Source of the DNA: Nocardia sp. CDC159
GTDB lineage: Bacteria; Actinomycetota; Actinomycetes; Mycobacteriales; Mycobacteriaceae
Assembly: GCF_023740735.1 (NCBI RefSeq)
Contig: NZ_JAMRXH010000003.1
Coordinates: 496,001-560,000 of the forward strand
DNA length: 64,000 bases
Direction of reading: 5' to 3'
Position 1 is the first letter of the stretch. Each line of letters starts with the position of its first letter. Positions 34,118-45,050 of the stretch are shown here, piece after piece. The translations under genes were made by a program, and so were the position numbers. A model generated the notes under the pieces. The model ran no database searches, was not told the origin of the DNA, and worked only from the letters and a program-made list of their open reading frames with translations.

Positions 34118-36411
34118 AGCGTGATGTGCATATCGGCGACGGGATGGATTGCCGGGTGGTGCAATTCGGCGAGGGTCGCATCGGGCAGCAGGTGGCTCGA
34201 CAGCGTGCCGCCCGCGGCGACGGTCAGGCTGCCGTGATCCTGCGTCCACGGCGTGGTGTCGTAGGCGTCCACCACATGCGCGACCGGCTTCACCGGAACC
34301 TGTTGTGTCGGAACCACACCGCCGCCCGCCGTCGGCGGCGTCACGACCGTGTGCGGCGGCTCGACCGGCATGGGGTGGGCGCCCGCCCCGGTGCCACCGC
34401 CGATGCCGACATCACCGGCGTTCGGGCTGACGGTGACCGGCGTGCTCGGCGCCATGCCGCCCTGTCCCGGCGTGCCGGGCGTCGGGTCGTGGCCGGTCGG
34501 GGTGGTGCCGTGCGTACCGGTCGGCTGCGCCGTGTGGCCGGTCGAGTTACCCGGGCCGGTCGGGGTGGTGCCCGTGCCGGGGCCGTCCGGATCGTGGGTT
34601 CCGCTCGGCGTGGTCGAGCCGCCCGTGCCGGGCGTCGTCGTGGCGCCCGAACCGGCATGTCCGGTGTTCGGGGTCGTGGTGGTGTCGTCGCCCGGCCGCG
34701 TGGAGGTGTCGCCCGGCCGGGTCGAGGTGGTGTCACCCGGACGCGCGGGGGTGGAACCGCCGATGTGCGTGGTCGTGTCGCCGGGCTGCGTCGTGGTCGA
34801 ATCACCGGGCCGGACAACCGAAGTCGTCGGCGGCACGCTGATGTGCGGCATCGTGCTGGGCTTGTCGATATCGGCGGACGGCTTGGCCATCGGGGGCGTG
34901 GTGACCGTGGGTTGATCGACGGTCGTCTTGCCCGGATGCGAGCCGGGTGTGGTGGTGGTCTTGGTCGTGCCGTCGGCATGACCGCCACCGATCAGCGGTG
35001 CGGGCACCGCCGGACCGGTGTGGGTCGGCAGCGCGATCGCGACCGGATGCGTGGTCGTCTCCGCATGCCCACCGGTCTGCAGCGGGGTGGCGGCCACCGG
35101 CTGCACCGCCGCGGGCGCGGCCACCGGCGGCGTGAACGGCTGGGCCACAGCGACGTTCGCGACCGGAGCCGAGACCGCCACCGGGGCGGCCGGGGCCGCC
35201 GCGACGACCGGGGCGGAAGCGATGGCCGGGCCGGTGGGCAATCCCGGACCCGCCGGTGCGGGCGTACCCGCCACGGCCTGCGGTGCGGGCGCACCCGCGG
35301 GCGCGGTGCCCGGCTGACCGTGGGCGGCCGAACCATGGGCGACCGGTCCGTGCGGCGTGTGCGCCGACGCGACGCCCGCCGCCTCGGGTCCGCCCGGATG
35401 CGCCGCCGGTCCGGCGGCATGACCGCCGGGCGCGCTGCGACCCAGTCCCGCAACGAGATCCGGCACGCCCTGCGATCCGTCGCCGGTGGGAATGCGATGC
35501 ACGCCCGAACCCAGCCACTGCGTGTAGTCGTCGAGTTGCTCACCCACGTTGCCGATCGCGAAGTCGACCTTCGCCTCGGTGGTGAACCAGATGCCGTCGA
35601 GTCCGACGTGCGCGTCGACCTTCAGCTCGGTGCCCAGGAACATCCCGGGATTGCCGCCGCCGACCCCATCGAAGCCGTGTTCCGGCTGCGCGGGCGCGGC
35701 GGTCGTATCGGCCAGGCCGAGGCCGCCCGGGCCCAGACCGTTCATACCGGGCAGATGCAGCCCCTCGGTGCCGGGCAGGCCCAGACCGTGGTTGAGGGGT
35801 AATCCGGCCGGATGGCCTGCCAGACTCGGTAATTCGAAGCCACCCGGGCCGTGCGCGGGCTGGGTGGGCAGACTGGGCAGGTCGAAGCCGGAGGTGCCGT
35901 GCTCGCTGCCGGGCAGGCCGAACGGCGGCGCGTCGGATCCGGTCGAGCTGTCCAGCGTCGGCAGGCCCAGGCCCGATCCGCCGTCGGTTCCGGTGGCCGG
36001 GAGCCCCAGAGCGGGCGCACCCTCGGCCATCGTGCCGTCGAGTTCGGGCAGGCCGAAGCCGCCGACCGGGGCCGGATCGTGCTGCGGCGCGGGCATCGGG
36101 GCGGTGACCGGCGCGGGAGCGTGCTTGCTCACCATCGGCGGCGGAACCGAACCGGGCGTCGGGTCCGGATAGGACACCACCGGACTCGGCACGTCGGGCT
36201 GCGGGTCGTTGTTCGCCCAGCCGGTGATCCGGCTGTTGTGCGATTCGTTGGCCGGGGCCGGGCTGCCGTTGGCCGCGATCAGGGCGCCACCGGTCACATA
36301 TGCGCCTGCCCGGGCCACCCGCGCGACGCCGGTCGCGATGCGATACGCGGTATCTCCCGCGTGATCGCCCGCGCCCGAATCGTCCTCGTCGAAGGGCAGG
36401 TCACGCGTCAT
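34114..36411 (-). CDS. Large Pro/Gly/Thr-rich protein in the iniB position
   Basis: A 765-residue protein of low complexity. After an acidic start (MTRDLPFDEDDSGAGDHAGD) there is a weakly hydrophobic helix (IATGVARVARAGAYVTGGAL). Next come repeated GLGLPGxE-type motifs (about 110-240), one compact segment with LGTELKVDAHVGLDGIWFTT (about 270-320), and long Ala/Pro and then Thr/Gly/Pro-rich tracts with RPGDTTxTRPGDT repeats (about 560-640). It has no catalytic motif. Its place before, and overlap with, the IniA-like gene suggests an IniB-like partner, although sequence similarity to IniB is not evident. GGAG lies five bases before the ATG. Confidence 0.65.
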   Translation of the reverse strand: MTRDLPFDEDDSGAGDHAGDTAYRIATGVARVARAGAYVTGGALIAANGSPAPANESHNSRITGWANNDPQPDVPSPVVSYPDPTPGSVPPPMVSKHAPAPVTAPMPAPQHDPAPVGGFGLPELDGTMAEGAPALGLPATGTDGGSGLGLPTLDSSTGSDAPPFGLPGSEHGTSGFDLPSLPTQPAHGPGGFELPSLAGHPAGLPLNHGLGLPGTEGLHLPGMNGLGPGGLGLADTTAAPAQPEHGFDGVGGGNPGMFLGTELKVDAHVGLDGIWFTTEAKVDFAIGNVGEQLDDYTQWLGSGVHRIPTGDGSQGVPDLVAGLGRSAPGGHAAGPAAHPGGPEAAGVASAHTPHGPVAHGSAAHGQPGTAPAGAPAPQAVAGTPAPAGPGLPTGPAIASAPVVAAAPAAPVAVSAPVANVAVAQPFTPPVAAPAAVQPVAATPLQTGGHAETTTHPVAIALPTHTGPAVPAPLIGGGHADGTTKTTTTPGSHPGKTTVDQPTVTTPPMAKPSADIDKPSTMPHISVPPTTSVVRPGDSTTTQPGDTTTHIGGSTPARPGDTTSTRPGDTSTRPGDDTTTTPNTGHAGSGATTTPGTGGSTTPSGTHDPDGPGTGTTPTGPGNSTGHTAQPTGTHGTTPTGHDPTPGTPGQGGMAPSTPVTVSPNAGDVGIGGGTGAGAHPMPVEPPHTVVTPPTAGGGVVPTQQVPVKPVAHVVDAYDTTPWTQDHGSLTVAAGGTLSSHLLPDATLAELHHPAIHPVADMHITL

Positions 36412-36624
36412 ACAAGCTCCGCTCTCAGGTCGCTCGGCGGGAACCGAGCGGGTCTTACGGAAGAGATCGACTAACACAATATGTTCCGGAAAACCCGCCT
36501 GTCACATCATCCAGGTGAGGAGTTGTCCGGGACACTCCACGCTGTACAACCCTTACAGCGCACCAGACGTTACGGAAGACCCGAGATCGACGGGCATACC
36601 GGACCGGTCATCTGCGCAAGTTGC

Positions 36625-38463
<1,839 letters not shown>

Positions 38464-38677
38464 TCCACTCCCTCACAGGTGCTCGATGGACTGTCGTCCA
38501 TCGTCCCATGAACTTCGGACACCCTCGTCCACCGGTCCGCCGACCTGCTGGCCGGCCGTCGTGACCGAGATCACGTCGCCCCGCGAAGTGCGGCGAAACC
38601 GGACAGCAAATCCCGCGCTCCCCCAAACGAATTGCACGACCGTGAGAACGTCCCCCTCCGCCGTTATGCTCCGATTC

Positions 38678-39217
38678 ATGGCCAGCACGTGGAGCTCTCT
38701 GGGCAAGCAGTTGGGGGCCATTGCCAAGGAGCAGGGGCCCAGGATCGTCCGGCAGCAGGCACCCCGGCTGGTGGAGCGCGCCCTGGGACGGCGCCGGGCC
38801 AACGTCCCGGTACGCCCCACGGCCTCGGTGCCCGTGCCCACCCGTCAGCGGGCCCGGCAGGTCGTGTACTGCCCGCATCTGGACGGCCGCGCCGATCCCG
38901 GGGAGATCGTGTGGACCTGGGTGCCCTACGAGGAGGACCCCGCCAACGGCAAGGACCGCCCGGTGCTGGTCGTCGGCCGCGACCGCAGAACCCTGCTGGG
39001 CCTGATGCTCTCCTCCAACCCCGTCCGCGCTCACGACCCCGACTGGATCGGAATCGGTACGGGACCATGGGATTACGAGGGCCGCCCCAGCTGGGTCCGG
39101 CTCGACCGCGTCCTCGATGTGCCGGAGGCGGGCATCCGCCGCGAGGGCGCGATCCTGCCGCGCAAGACCTTCGACCTGGTCGCCCATCGCCTGTGCGCCG
39201 AATACCACTGGTACTGA
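38678..39217 (+). CDS. PemK/MazF-like protein
   Basis: A 179-residue protein. The first 60 residues are basic and helical. The rest has the PemK/MazF-like barrel pattern: GEIVWTWVPYEEDPANGKDR, PVLVVGRDRRTLLGLMLSS and PSWVRLDRVLDVPEAGIRRE. PemK/MazF toxins are mRNA endonucleases, but there is no antitoxin gene beside it, and the long N-terminus is unusual, so a housekeeping RNA-binding role is possible. The ATG follows TATGCT by seven bases without a ribosome binding site, so it is probably leaderless. It is conserved in this place in mycobacteria (Rv2405 region, from memory). Confidence 0.7.
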   Translation: MASTWSSLGKQLGAIAKEQGPRIVRQQAPRLVERALGRRRANVPVRPTASVPVPTRQRARQVVYCPHLDGRADPGEIVWTWVPYEEDPANGKDRPVLVVGRDRRTLLGLMLSSNPVRAHDPDWIGIGTGPWDYEGRPSWVRLDRVLDVPEAGIRREGAILPRKTFDLVAHRLCAEYHWY

Positions 39218-39219
39218 CC

Positions 39220-39624
39220 GTGTCTCGCATACTCGGACCCACCAAGGTGGCGATGCTCGTCACCGATATCGGCTTCCTGCTGTACTGGGCGGTCGCCTTT
39301 GCCCACGTGATACCACCCGAGCTGGCCTACAAGGACTACACCAACCCGATCCTGAGCAGCTGGAACTTCTCCTTCGTCGCGCTCGACCTCCTCGCCAGCG
39401 CGACCGGCCTGGCCAGCCTGTGCCGAATCCCCGGCGCGCGGACACTCATGACCGTCTCGCTGACGCTGACCAGCGCGGCGGGTCTGCAGGCGATCATGTT
39501 CTGGGCGCTGCGCTGCGACTTCAGCCTCACGTGGTGGGTCCCCAACCTGTTCCTGCTGCTGTTCCCGATTCCGGCGCTGTTCGCCCTCACCCGCGAATCA
39601 CGGCCGCTCGCCCCCGCGACCTAG
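39220..39624 (+). CDS. Four-helix membrane protein (DUF5360-like)
   Basis: A 134-residue protein with four predicted membrane helices: VAMLVTDIGFLLYWAVAFAH, FSFVALDLLASATGLASL, TVSLTLTSAAGLQAIMFWAL and LFLLLFPIPALFAL. It resembles the small YvaD/DUF5360 family, of unknown function. The GTG lies two bases after the PemK-like stop, so the two are probably co-transcribed. Confidence 0.65.
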   Translation: MSRILGPTKVAMLVTDIGFLLYWAVAFAHVIPPELAYKDYTNPILSSWNFSFVALDLLASATGLASLCRIPGARTLMTVSLTLTSAAGLQAIMFWALRCDFSLTWWVPNLFLLLFPIPALFALTRESRPLAPAT

Positions 39625-39855
39625 GCCGCAGGTGAGCTCGACGCCCACCCCGAGGGCGGCGGGCCCGGTGACGCGGCACCGTGAGACGCAGGTAGGATCC
39701 TTGCATCAGCATGCGCCCGACCGGGGCGATTTCACCCCCGACCGGGGTGCCTGGTAGTCTCGACCGTCGGCGCGGCGCTACTCCCCGAGTGGTGCGCCCG
39801 ATAAGACTTCCAAGGCATGAACACCAACTGACGACAGGAATCAGAGGAAACACGC

Positions 39856-40119
39856 GTGGCCAACATCAAGTCCCAGATGAAGCGGATCCGCACCAACGAG
39901 GCGGCGCGTCAGCGCAACCAGTCGGTCAAGTCCGCGCTGCGCACCTCGATCCGCAAGTTCCGCGAGGCCGCCGCGTCCGGCGAGAAGGACAAGGCCGCCG
40001 AGCTGATGCGGGCCGCGGGTCGCGACCTGGACAAGGCCGCCTCGAAGGGCGTCATCCACGCCAACCAGGCCGCCAACAAGAAGTCGGCCCTCGCCCTGGC
40101 CTTCAACAAGCTCGGCTGA
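39856..40119 (+). CDS. rpsT: Small ribosomal subunit protein bS20
   Basis: An 87-residue basic protein that binds 16S rRNA in the 30S subunit. The sequence ([20 protein letters not shown] at the start, [20 protein letters not shown] at the end) is typical. The GTG is preceded by AGAGGAA. Upstream, TAGTCT near 39754 may be the -10 box. A strong terminator follows. Confidence 0.98.
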   Translation: MANIKSQMKRIRTNEAARQRNQSVKSALRTSIRKFREAAASGEKDKAAELMRAAGRDLDKAASKGVIHANQAANKKSALALAFNKLG

Positions 40120-40146
40120 CCCGACTCCACCCCTACGCATAACGAC

Positions 40147-40180
40147 GCCGCCGTGGCAGAGGATGACCACGGCGGCTTTT
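40147..40180 (+). terminator. Rho-independent terminator of rpsT
   Basis: GCCGCCGTGG and CCACGGCGGC form a perfect 10-bp stem with a 10-base loop, followed directly by TTTT. It begins 27 bases after the rpsT stop. Confidence 0.9.
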
Positions 40181-40348
40181 GTCGTATCCGGACCGATGCG
40201 GGCCGCGCCGGTCGCGCATGCCTCCGAGACCGCCGCAACCGATTACCGAAACGCGATCGAAAGCATTTCCGGTCCGGCTTTCCCGACGCTCGAGATCGCA
40301 GGCCCGAATTGGCAGGTCCCCCAGATTCAGGGGCAGCCCAGCAAATTG

Positions 40349-40810
40349 TCAACGCACATGCGCCAGAACGGCATCGGCCACCTGCGCGACCGGAATGGTG
40401 GTGACCACCTCGAGCGTGGCGATCTCCCGTAACAGTGGTTCCACCGTCTCGAGGTATTCGAGCGTCTCGGCCAGTTCCGCCGGATTCTTGCCGTAGGAGT
40501 TGGTGGTCCGGGTGGTCAGCCGCTCGACCAGCAGCTCGGCGGGGGCGCTGAGGAGCACGATGTGGTCGAAGCGGTCGTAGAACAGCACCTGATTACTGGT
40601 CGTACCCTGCACGAACAACAGGCCGTGGGGCGCATCCTCCTGCGACAGCAGCGCCTCGATCCGATCCGTCCGCCACACCCGTTCGCCGTCGACGAACTCG
40701 TGATAGTCGCCGTAGTCCGTGTCGACGCCGCGATACCCCCGCTCGCCGAGCTCGGCCAACAGCGCCGACTTTCCCGTCCCCGACATGCCCGTCACCAGTA
40801 CCCGTTTCAC
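40349..40810 (-). CDS. Small P-loop kinase-like ATPase
   Basis: A 153-residue P-loop protein of the shikimate/adenylate kinase-like group. Walker A is VTGMSGTGKSALLAEL, followed by GYRGVDTDYGDYHEF, LLFVQGTTSNQVLFYDRFDH, and a LID-like ERLTTRTTNSYGKNPAELAE. The substrate is unknown; such proteins are often annotated as AAA family ATPases. I place the start at the GTG at 40810, which directly precedes the P-loop strand. A TACGCT box eight bases upstream suggests a leaderless mRNA. Confidence 0.8.
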   Translation of the reverse strand: MKRVLVTGMSGTGKSALLAELGERGYRGVDTDYGDYHEFVDGERVWRTDRIEALLSQEDAPHGLLFVQGTTSNQVLFYDRFDHIVLLSAPAELLVERLTTRTTNSYGKNPAELAETLEYLETVEPLLREIATLEVVTTIPVAQVADAVLAHVR

Positions 40811-40860
40811 ACTGAGCCAGCGTAGGCCGCACCGGCTCACCTCGTGCCCGTCCTGCGGCC

Positions 40861-41130
40861 GGTCATCACCGGGCGCGAACTCGAGCCCACGACTGCACGC
40901 CCTTCGGTGGGTCATCGTCGGGTGCGGACCTCAGGCCCGCGACTGCACGCCCTCCGGCGGGTCATCACCGGGCGCGGACCTCAGCCCGCGACTGCGCGGT
41001 CCGCGTCCGCACGCCCTCCCGCCGGTCACCACCGGGGCGGGCTTCAGTCCGCGACTGCGCGGCCCGCGTCTGCGCACGCTCCGGCCGGTCATCGCCGAAT
41101 GCGGGTTTCTGGGCTGCGGCTATGGGCCGG
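40861..41130. repeat. Degenerate tandem repeat, about 4.5 copies of 50-64 bp
   Basis: Units begin with GTCATCACCGGGCGCG or a variant at about 40862, 40911, 40961, 41025 and 41088. Each contains a C(C/T)CGCGACTGC core, and units three and four carry a 13-14-base insertion (GCGGYCCGCGTCYG). The tract fills the gap between holA and the P-loop kinase gene. Its function is unknown; unequal units and direct orientation without spacers argue against CRISPR. Confidence 0.75.
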
Positions 41131-41137
41131 GTGGTGG

Positions 41138-42112
41138 TCAGCGCTGGGCGCCGTGTAGGTCGAGGATTTGGGACAGGGCGTGCTCCAGGGCGTAATCCGC
41201 GTCTGCCGCACCGCCTTTGACGTCGGCGTTGAGGGCGGCGACCACCTGCAGGGCGGTGCCGATGGTGGCGGCCGTCCAGCCGCGGGCCTGGCCCTGGGCC
41301 TTCTTCACCTTCCATGGCGGCATGCCGAGCTGGGAGGCGAGTTTGAACGGGTCGCCGCGACCGGCCGAGCCGACGCGGGCGATGGTATGGACCGAATCGG
41401 CCAGCGCGTCGGCGAGCAGGACCGCGGGCACCCCGCGGTCGGTGGCCCAGCGCAGCGCCTCCATCGCGCCGGGGCGATCGCCGGAGACCGCCAGCTCGGC
41501 CACGTCGAAGCCGGTGACCTCGGCCTTGCCGGAGTAGTAGCGCCGCACGGCGGCCACATCGACCCGGCCGCCGGTGTCGGCGGCCAATTGCGAACAGGCC
41601 GCGGCCAATTCGCGCAGATCCGAGCCGACGGCCTCGAGCACGGTCTGCACGACCTCGCCGGAGACCCGCAGCCCGGCCGTGCGAAACTCGTTGCGCACGA
41701 ACTCCACCCGCTCGGCCGCCTTGGTGAGTTTGGCGCAGTCGTACACGACCGCACCGGCCTTCTGCAGCGTCGGCGCCAGCGCCTTGGCGCGGCCGCCACC
41801 GGAATGCAGGATCACCAGCACCACACCCTCGGGCGGGTCGCTGGCGGCGTCGGTGATGACCGCGACGGCGTCCTTACCGGCCTCGGCGGCCGATTCGAGC
41901 ACGATCACGCGATCCTCGGCGAACAGCGACGGGCTGAGCAGCTCGGCCAGTTCGGCGGTGCTCGCGTCACCGGCGCGCAGGCGATCGACCGGCAGCGCGT
42001 CCGGATCGGGCGCGCCCGAGCGAGCCCGGCCGACAATCGATGCGACCGCGCGCTCGATGAGCAGTTCCTCCTCACCGAGCACCAGGTGGACGGGTGCGAG
42101 ACGTTCGGTCAC
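41138..42112 (-). CDS. holA: DNA polymerase III subunit delta
   Basis: A 324-residue clamp-loader subunit that opens the sliding clamp. The N-terminus [20 protein letters not shown] and the later segments [38 protein letters not shown] and [14 protein letters not shown] are typical of actinobacterial HolA. The GTG at 42112 follows TAGGAT by seven bases and lacks a ribosome binding site, so it is probably leaderless. Same place as M. tuberculosis Rv2413c (from memory), next to rpsT and comEC in the ancestral order. Confidence 0.92.
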   Translation of the reverse strand: MTERLAPVHLVLGEEELLIERAVASIVGRARSGAPDPDALPVDRLRAGDASTAELAELLSPSLFAEDRVIVLESAAEAGKDAVAVITDAASDPPEGVVLVILHSGGGRAKALAPTLQKAGAVVYDCAKLTKAAERVEFVRNEFRTAGLRVSGEVVQTVLEAVGSDLRELAAACSQLAADTGGRVDVAAVRRYYSGKAEVTGFDVAELAVSGDRPGAMEALRWATDRGVPAVLLADALADSVHTIARVGSAGRGDPFKLASQLGMPPWKVKKAQGQARGWTAATIGTALQVVAALNADVKGGAADADYALEHALSQILDLHGAQR

Positions 42113-42497
42113 GGCGTCGATCCTACGTGGCGGGACCGACAGCCTTCGTTCGGGCAATATTGTTCGATCGACGCGGGCGACATTTCGTTAACACTTTTCG
42201 AGCATGATGTTTGTCTCAGCATTACTGGTCGATTGCCCATTACATCGGGGACGCCCCGGGCATTCGGGGCTTTCGAAATACGTTGCGCCGCCCACGTTGT
42301 CGATTGTTGACTGGTCTCGATCCGAACGCCGGATGGACCCTGGCGTTCGAAAACAATAGCGCGTTATCCCTCAGCTACCAGCCTCTTTCGACACAGAAAA
42401 AGGGGGCATTTCGCGCCTCACGCCAGCTGATAGAACGATCTCCGACGGAATCGAAGTATTCCGCCGACCCGATGAATTGCTATGGAAGAGGATTCGA
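42113..42497. other. Intergenic region, AT-richer than the genome
   Basis: This 385-base divergent gap holds the holA -10 box (42120-42125) and, further on, a stretch of lower GC content without coding character. The promoter of the small secreted protein gene at 42498 should be here, but I see no clear match. Confidence 0.4.
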
Positions 42498-42731
42498 ATG
42501 AAGAAGCTCGGTACGTTCGTATTCGCGGCGGCCGCCGCGGGTGGCGTCCTGATGGCGGGCGCGGGCCTGGCCTCCGCCGACGTCGCGCTGGTGCCGGAGA
42601 GCAGTGTGGACGCGCAGCAGATCGTCGACGTCGGTGAGCCCGATCCGAACGGCACGGGTTCGGCGCAGGCGGTCACCGCCCTGACCAAGCTGCTGTCCTC
42701 GCTCAGCAGCGAGACCAAGCCCAAACCCTGA
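42498..42731 (+). CDS. Small secreted protein
   Basis: A 77-residue protein with a Sec signal peptide (MKKLGTFVFAAAAAGGVLMA, cleavage after ASA near residue 27) and a mature part of about 50 residues without Cys (VALVPESSVDAQQIVDVGEP, ending SSETKPKP). The purine-rich GGAAGAGG before the ATG is a good ribosome binding site. Unknown function. Confidence 0.7.
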   Translation: MKKLGTFVFAAAAAGGVLMAGAGLASADVALVPESSVDAQQIVDVGEPDPNGTGSAQAVTALTKLLSSLSSETKPKP

Positions 42732-42866
42732 CCGACCGGCACGGCCGGTTCTCGCGCTCGCGCGGGGACCGGTCCGCTGTCGCCGAACTGTCCGTCGGGA
42801 CCGAAATCGCTTTCGCCGAGGGCGAACTCGCCCCGCCCGAGTGCCGCCGATCGACACCATGTGCCC

Positions 42867-43859
42867 ATGCGGTTCCTCATTCTCGGCGGTACCTCGTTTC
42901 TGTCTCGGTGGACGGCCCGGGAGGCGGTGGCGCGCGGACACGAGGTGATCTGCGCGGCGCGCGGCCGGACCGGATCGGTACCGGTCGGCGCGCGGCTGGT
43001 CGTGGTGGACCGGGACCGTCCCGGCGCGCTCGCGCCGCTCGCCGGGGAGCGGTTCGATGCGGTGATCGATGTCGCACGAGCCGCGCTGGGCTGGGTGCTG
43101 GACGCGCTCGACGCGCTGGCCGACGACGCCCGGCATTGGACCTTCGTGTCCAGCATCAGCGCCTATGCCGATACGGCCACACCGGGACAGACCATCGATG
43201 CCCCACTGTGCGAACCCATTCGGGACCGGACCCTCGAATTCGCGGCCGAGCACTACGGCGGCATCAAGGTGGCGAGCGAGCTCGCCGTGCGGGAGCGCCT
43301 GGCCGAGCGCGCGTTCGTGGTACGCCCGGGACTCATCTCCGGCCCCGACGATCGCACCGACCGCTTCGGCTACTGGCCCGCCCGCTTCGCGCGCGGCGGC
43401 CCCACCGTCGTACCCGACGCCCCGCAGCAGCCGATCCAGCACATCGATGTCCGCGACCTGGCCGCATGGATCGTCTCCGCCGCCGAGACCGCCCTGGTCG
43501 GCACCTACGACGCCATCGGCCCCGTCACCGAGCTCGAATCACTGCTGCGCGAGTGCGCCGAACTCGTCGGCCCACCCGACCTCGAGCTGGTGCCGATTCC
43601 GCCGCGGACGCTGACCGAGGCGGACATCACTCCGTGGTCCGGTCCCAAATCGCTACCGCTGTGGCTGCCCGCCGACCATTACGGGATGGTCGCCCACGAC
43701 CCGGCCCCCGCCCGCGCGGCCGGGCTGCGGATCCGGGACTCGGCCGACACCGTCGGTGCCACGCTCGCGGACGAACGCGCACGAGGACTGGATCGACCGC
43801 GGCTCGCCGGACTGACACCGGACGACGAACGCGATCTCCTGCGCCACCTCGGCGGCTGA
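42867..43859 (+). CDS. NAD-dependent epimerase/dehydratase-like protein
   Basis: A 330-residue extended-SDR Rossmann protein. The N-terminus is MRFLILGGTSFLSRWTAREA with a GGTxFLG-like motif, followed by VVDRDRP, FVSSISAYAD, and YGGIK (YxxxK). The C-terminus has PADHYGMVAHDPAPARAAGL, usual in actinobacterial reductases of this type. It probably acts on an NDP-sugar-like or other small substrate with NAD(P)H; specificity unknown. I use the ATG at 42867; a GTG six bases upstream is possible. Confidence 0.85.
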   Translation: MRFLILGGTSFLSRWTAREAVARGHEVICAARGRTGSVPVGARLVVVDRDRPGALAPLAGERFDAVIDVARAALGWVLDALDALADDARHWTFVSSISAYADTATPGQTIDAPLCEPIRDRTLEFAAEHYGGIKVASELAVRERLAERAFVVRPGLISGPDDRTDRFGYWPARFARGGPTVVPDAPQQPIQHIDVRDLAAWIVSAAETALVGTYDAIGPVTELESLLRECAELVGPPDLELVPIPPRTLTEADITPWSGPKSLPLWLPADHYGMVAHDPAPARAAGLRIRDSADTVGATLADERARGLDRPRLAGLTPDDERDLLRHLGG

Positions 43860-44381
43860 CCAGGCGGCACCGTCTCGCTGGCTCCGCAGCCTCGTGGCGG
43901 CCTCGCCACCGGCGACAGCAGCAGCGACAGCGAGAGCAGCAGCAACGGCGACAACGACAGCGGCAGCGGCAGCGGCACACCGACACCGGCAACGACAGCA
44001 GCGGCAGCGCGAGCAGCGGCAACGCCAACAACGGCAGCGGCGCGTCGTGCGGGGGGAGCCCCGGGGCCGCGCACCACGGCAGCACCTGCCGGGGTGTGTC
44101 GAGCGGCTCCGGCAAAGGCCCTCCCGTTGACATCCTGACCGAGTGAGGCGGCCGGCTACCGCTTCCACACGACCCATCTGTGGCCATCGCGCAGATCGCG
44201 TTGGCGGCCAGGGGATTCGAGACCGCGCACTTCTTGGCCATCGGCTCCGTCCCGCCGCTGACCGCGCAGGCCGACCATGCGCCCGGTCGATCCCCCTCCC
44301 CGGCCCGCGCCGGGCCGATACCCTCTGTTCAGGGCGATTTATCCCTTGTGCCGCAAGTACTTTCGAGATGATGGGGGTATC
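43860..44381. other. Intergenic region with a low-complexity tract
   Basis: These 522 bases between the epimerase and TNT genes hold the AGC/GGC/GAC-rich tract at 43915-44040. The region downstream has no coding character. The tract is followed by a frame ending in VDILTE and TGA near 44146 that may be the tail of a decayed secreted protein. Confidence 0.4.
43915..44040. repeat. Low-complexity AGC/GGC/GAC-rich tract
   Basis: A run of near-trinucleotide repeats, for example GACAGCAGCAGCGACAGCGA. In one frame it encodes Asp/Ser/Gly/Asn (DSSSDSESSSNGDNDSGSGS); after a shift in frame near 43975 the same composition continues as GNDSSGSASSGNANNGSGAS. No ribosome binding site or signal peptide is seen. 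Confidence 0.55.
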
Positions 44382-45050
44382 GTGCGTTACCGATCTCTGC
44401 TCACCGCGCTCTTCGCCGCACTGCTACTGCTGATCGGGTCGCCACTTTCGGCGCAGGCCCAGCCCGGCACCGACCAGTCCCTCTGTCGCCCGGGCACGCC
44501 GGACGCCGCGCCGCCGACCACCGACTTCTACGACGAGCAGCGGCCGTATCTCGGCCCCGACCCGCTGCCGCGCCGCCCCCCGGTTGGAGCATTGCTGTTC
44601 GGATATCAGCGATTCGGCCGATTGACCGCCGACGAGTTCGTCGCCAAGTACCGCAACGAATCCGGTTGGATCTACCCGCCGGCGGACGGGTTCGTCGTCA
44701 TCGCCGGGCGTCCGTGGCGTCACGCGATCGCGCTGCGGCCCGGGCAGCGGATCGACCGATTCGGCTACCCCGGCGGCCGATTCCTCGCCCCGGTCGGCGA
44801 CCGATTCGCGGCGCGGGCACTGCCGCCCCAGAACCTGAACACGCCCCAGGGCGCTTCGCAGAGCAACTATCACCTCTACTGTGTACTGAGGCAGTTCGAT
44901 GTCGACGCCGGACCGATCGCTCCCTGGTTCGAACAGCCCGGCGGCGGGACACAATTCGTCCTCATGCCCGCCTACCTCCCCGAGGCGGGCGCGGCCCTGA
45001 GCGTCACCTGGCTCCTGCGGAACGGCTACCTGGTCGAAGAAAGGCCCTGA
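44382..45050 (+). CDS. Secreted TNT-domain protein (NAD glycohydrolase toxin family)
   Basis: A 222-residue protein with a Sec signal peptide (MRYRSLLTALFAALLLLIGS if GTG is read as Met; cleavage after AQA near residue 27), and a C-terminal domain like the tuberculosis necrotizing toxin of CpnT. Key segments are GWIYPPADGF, RPGQRIDRFGYPGGRFLAPV, FAARALPPQNLN and APWFEQPGGGTQFVL, which match the TNT fold that hydrolyses NAD+ to nicotinamide and ADP-ribose. Unlike CpnT it has no channel domain. GGGGG lies just upstream of the GTG. The gene is followed without a gap by an 81-codon gene, a likely immunity partner. Confidence 0.8.
   Translation: MRYRSLLTALFAALLLLIGSPLSAQAQPGTDQSLCRPGTPDAAPPTTDFYDEQRPYLGPDPLPRRPPVGALLFGYQRFGRLTADEFVAKYRNESGWIYPPADGFVVIAGRPWRHAIALRPGQRIDRFGYPGGRFLAPVGDRFAARALPPQNLNTPQGASQSNYHLYCVLRQFDVDAGPIAPWFEQPGGGTQFVLMPAYLPEAGAALSVTWLLRNGYLVEERP

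Noticed and set aside
40182..40348. Plus-strand frame after the rpsT terminator (PVAHASETAATDYRNAIESI)
   Set aside because: No ribosome binding site, starts inside the terminator hairpin, and runs into the antisense of the P-loop kinase gene.
40861..41130. Possible CRISPR array
   Set aside because: Units are directly abutting, of unequal length and degenerate throughout. There are no unique spacers and no cas genes nearby.
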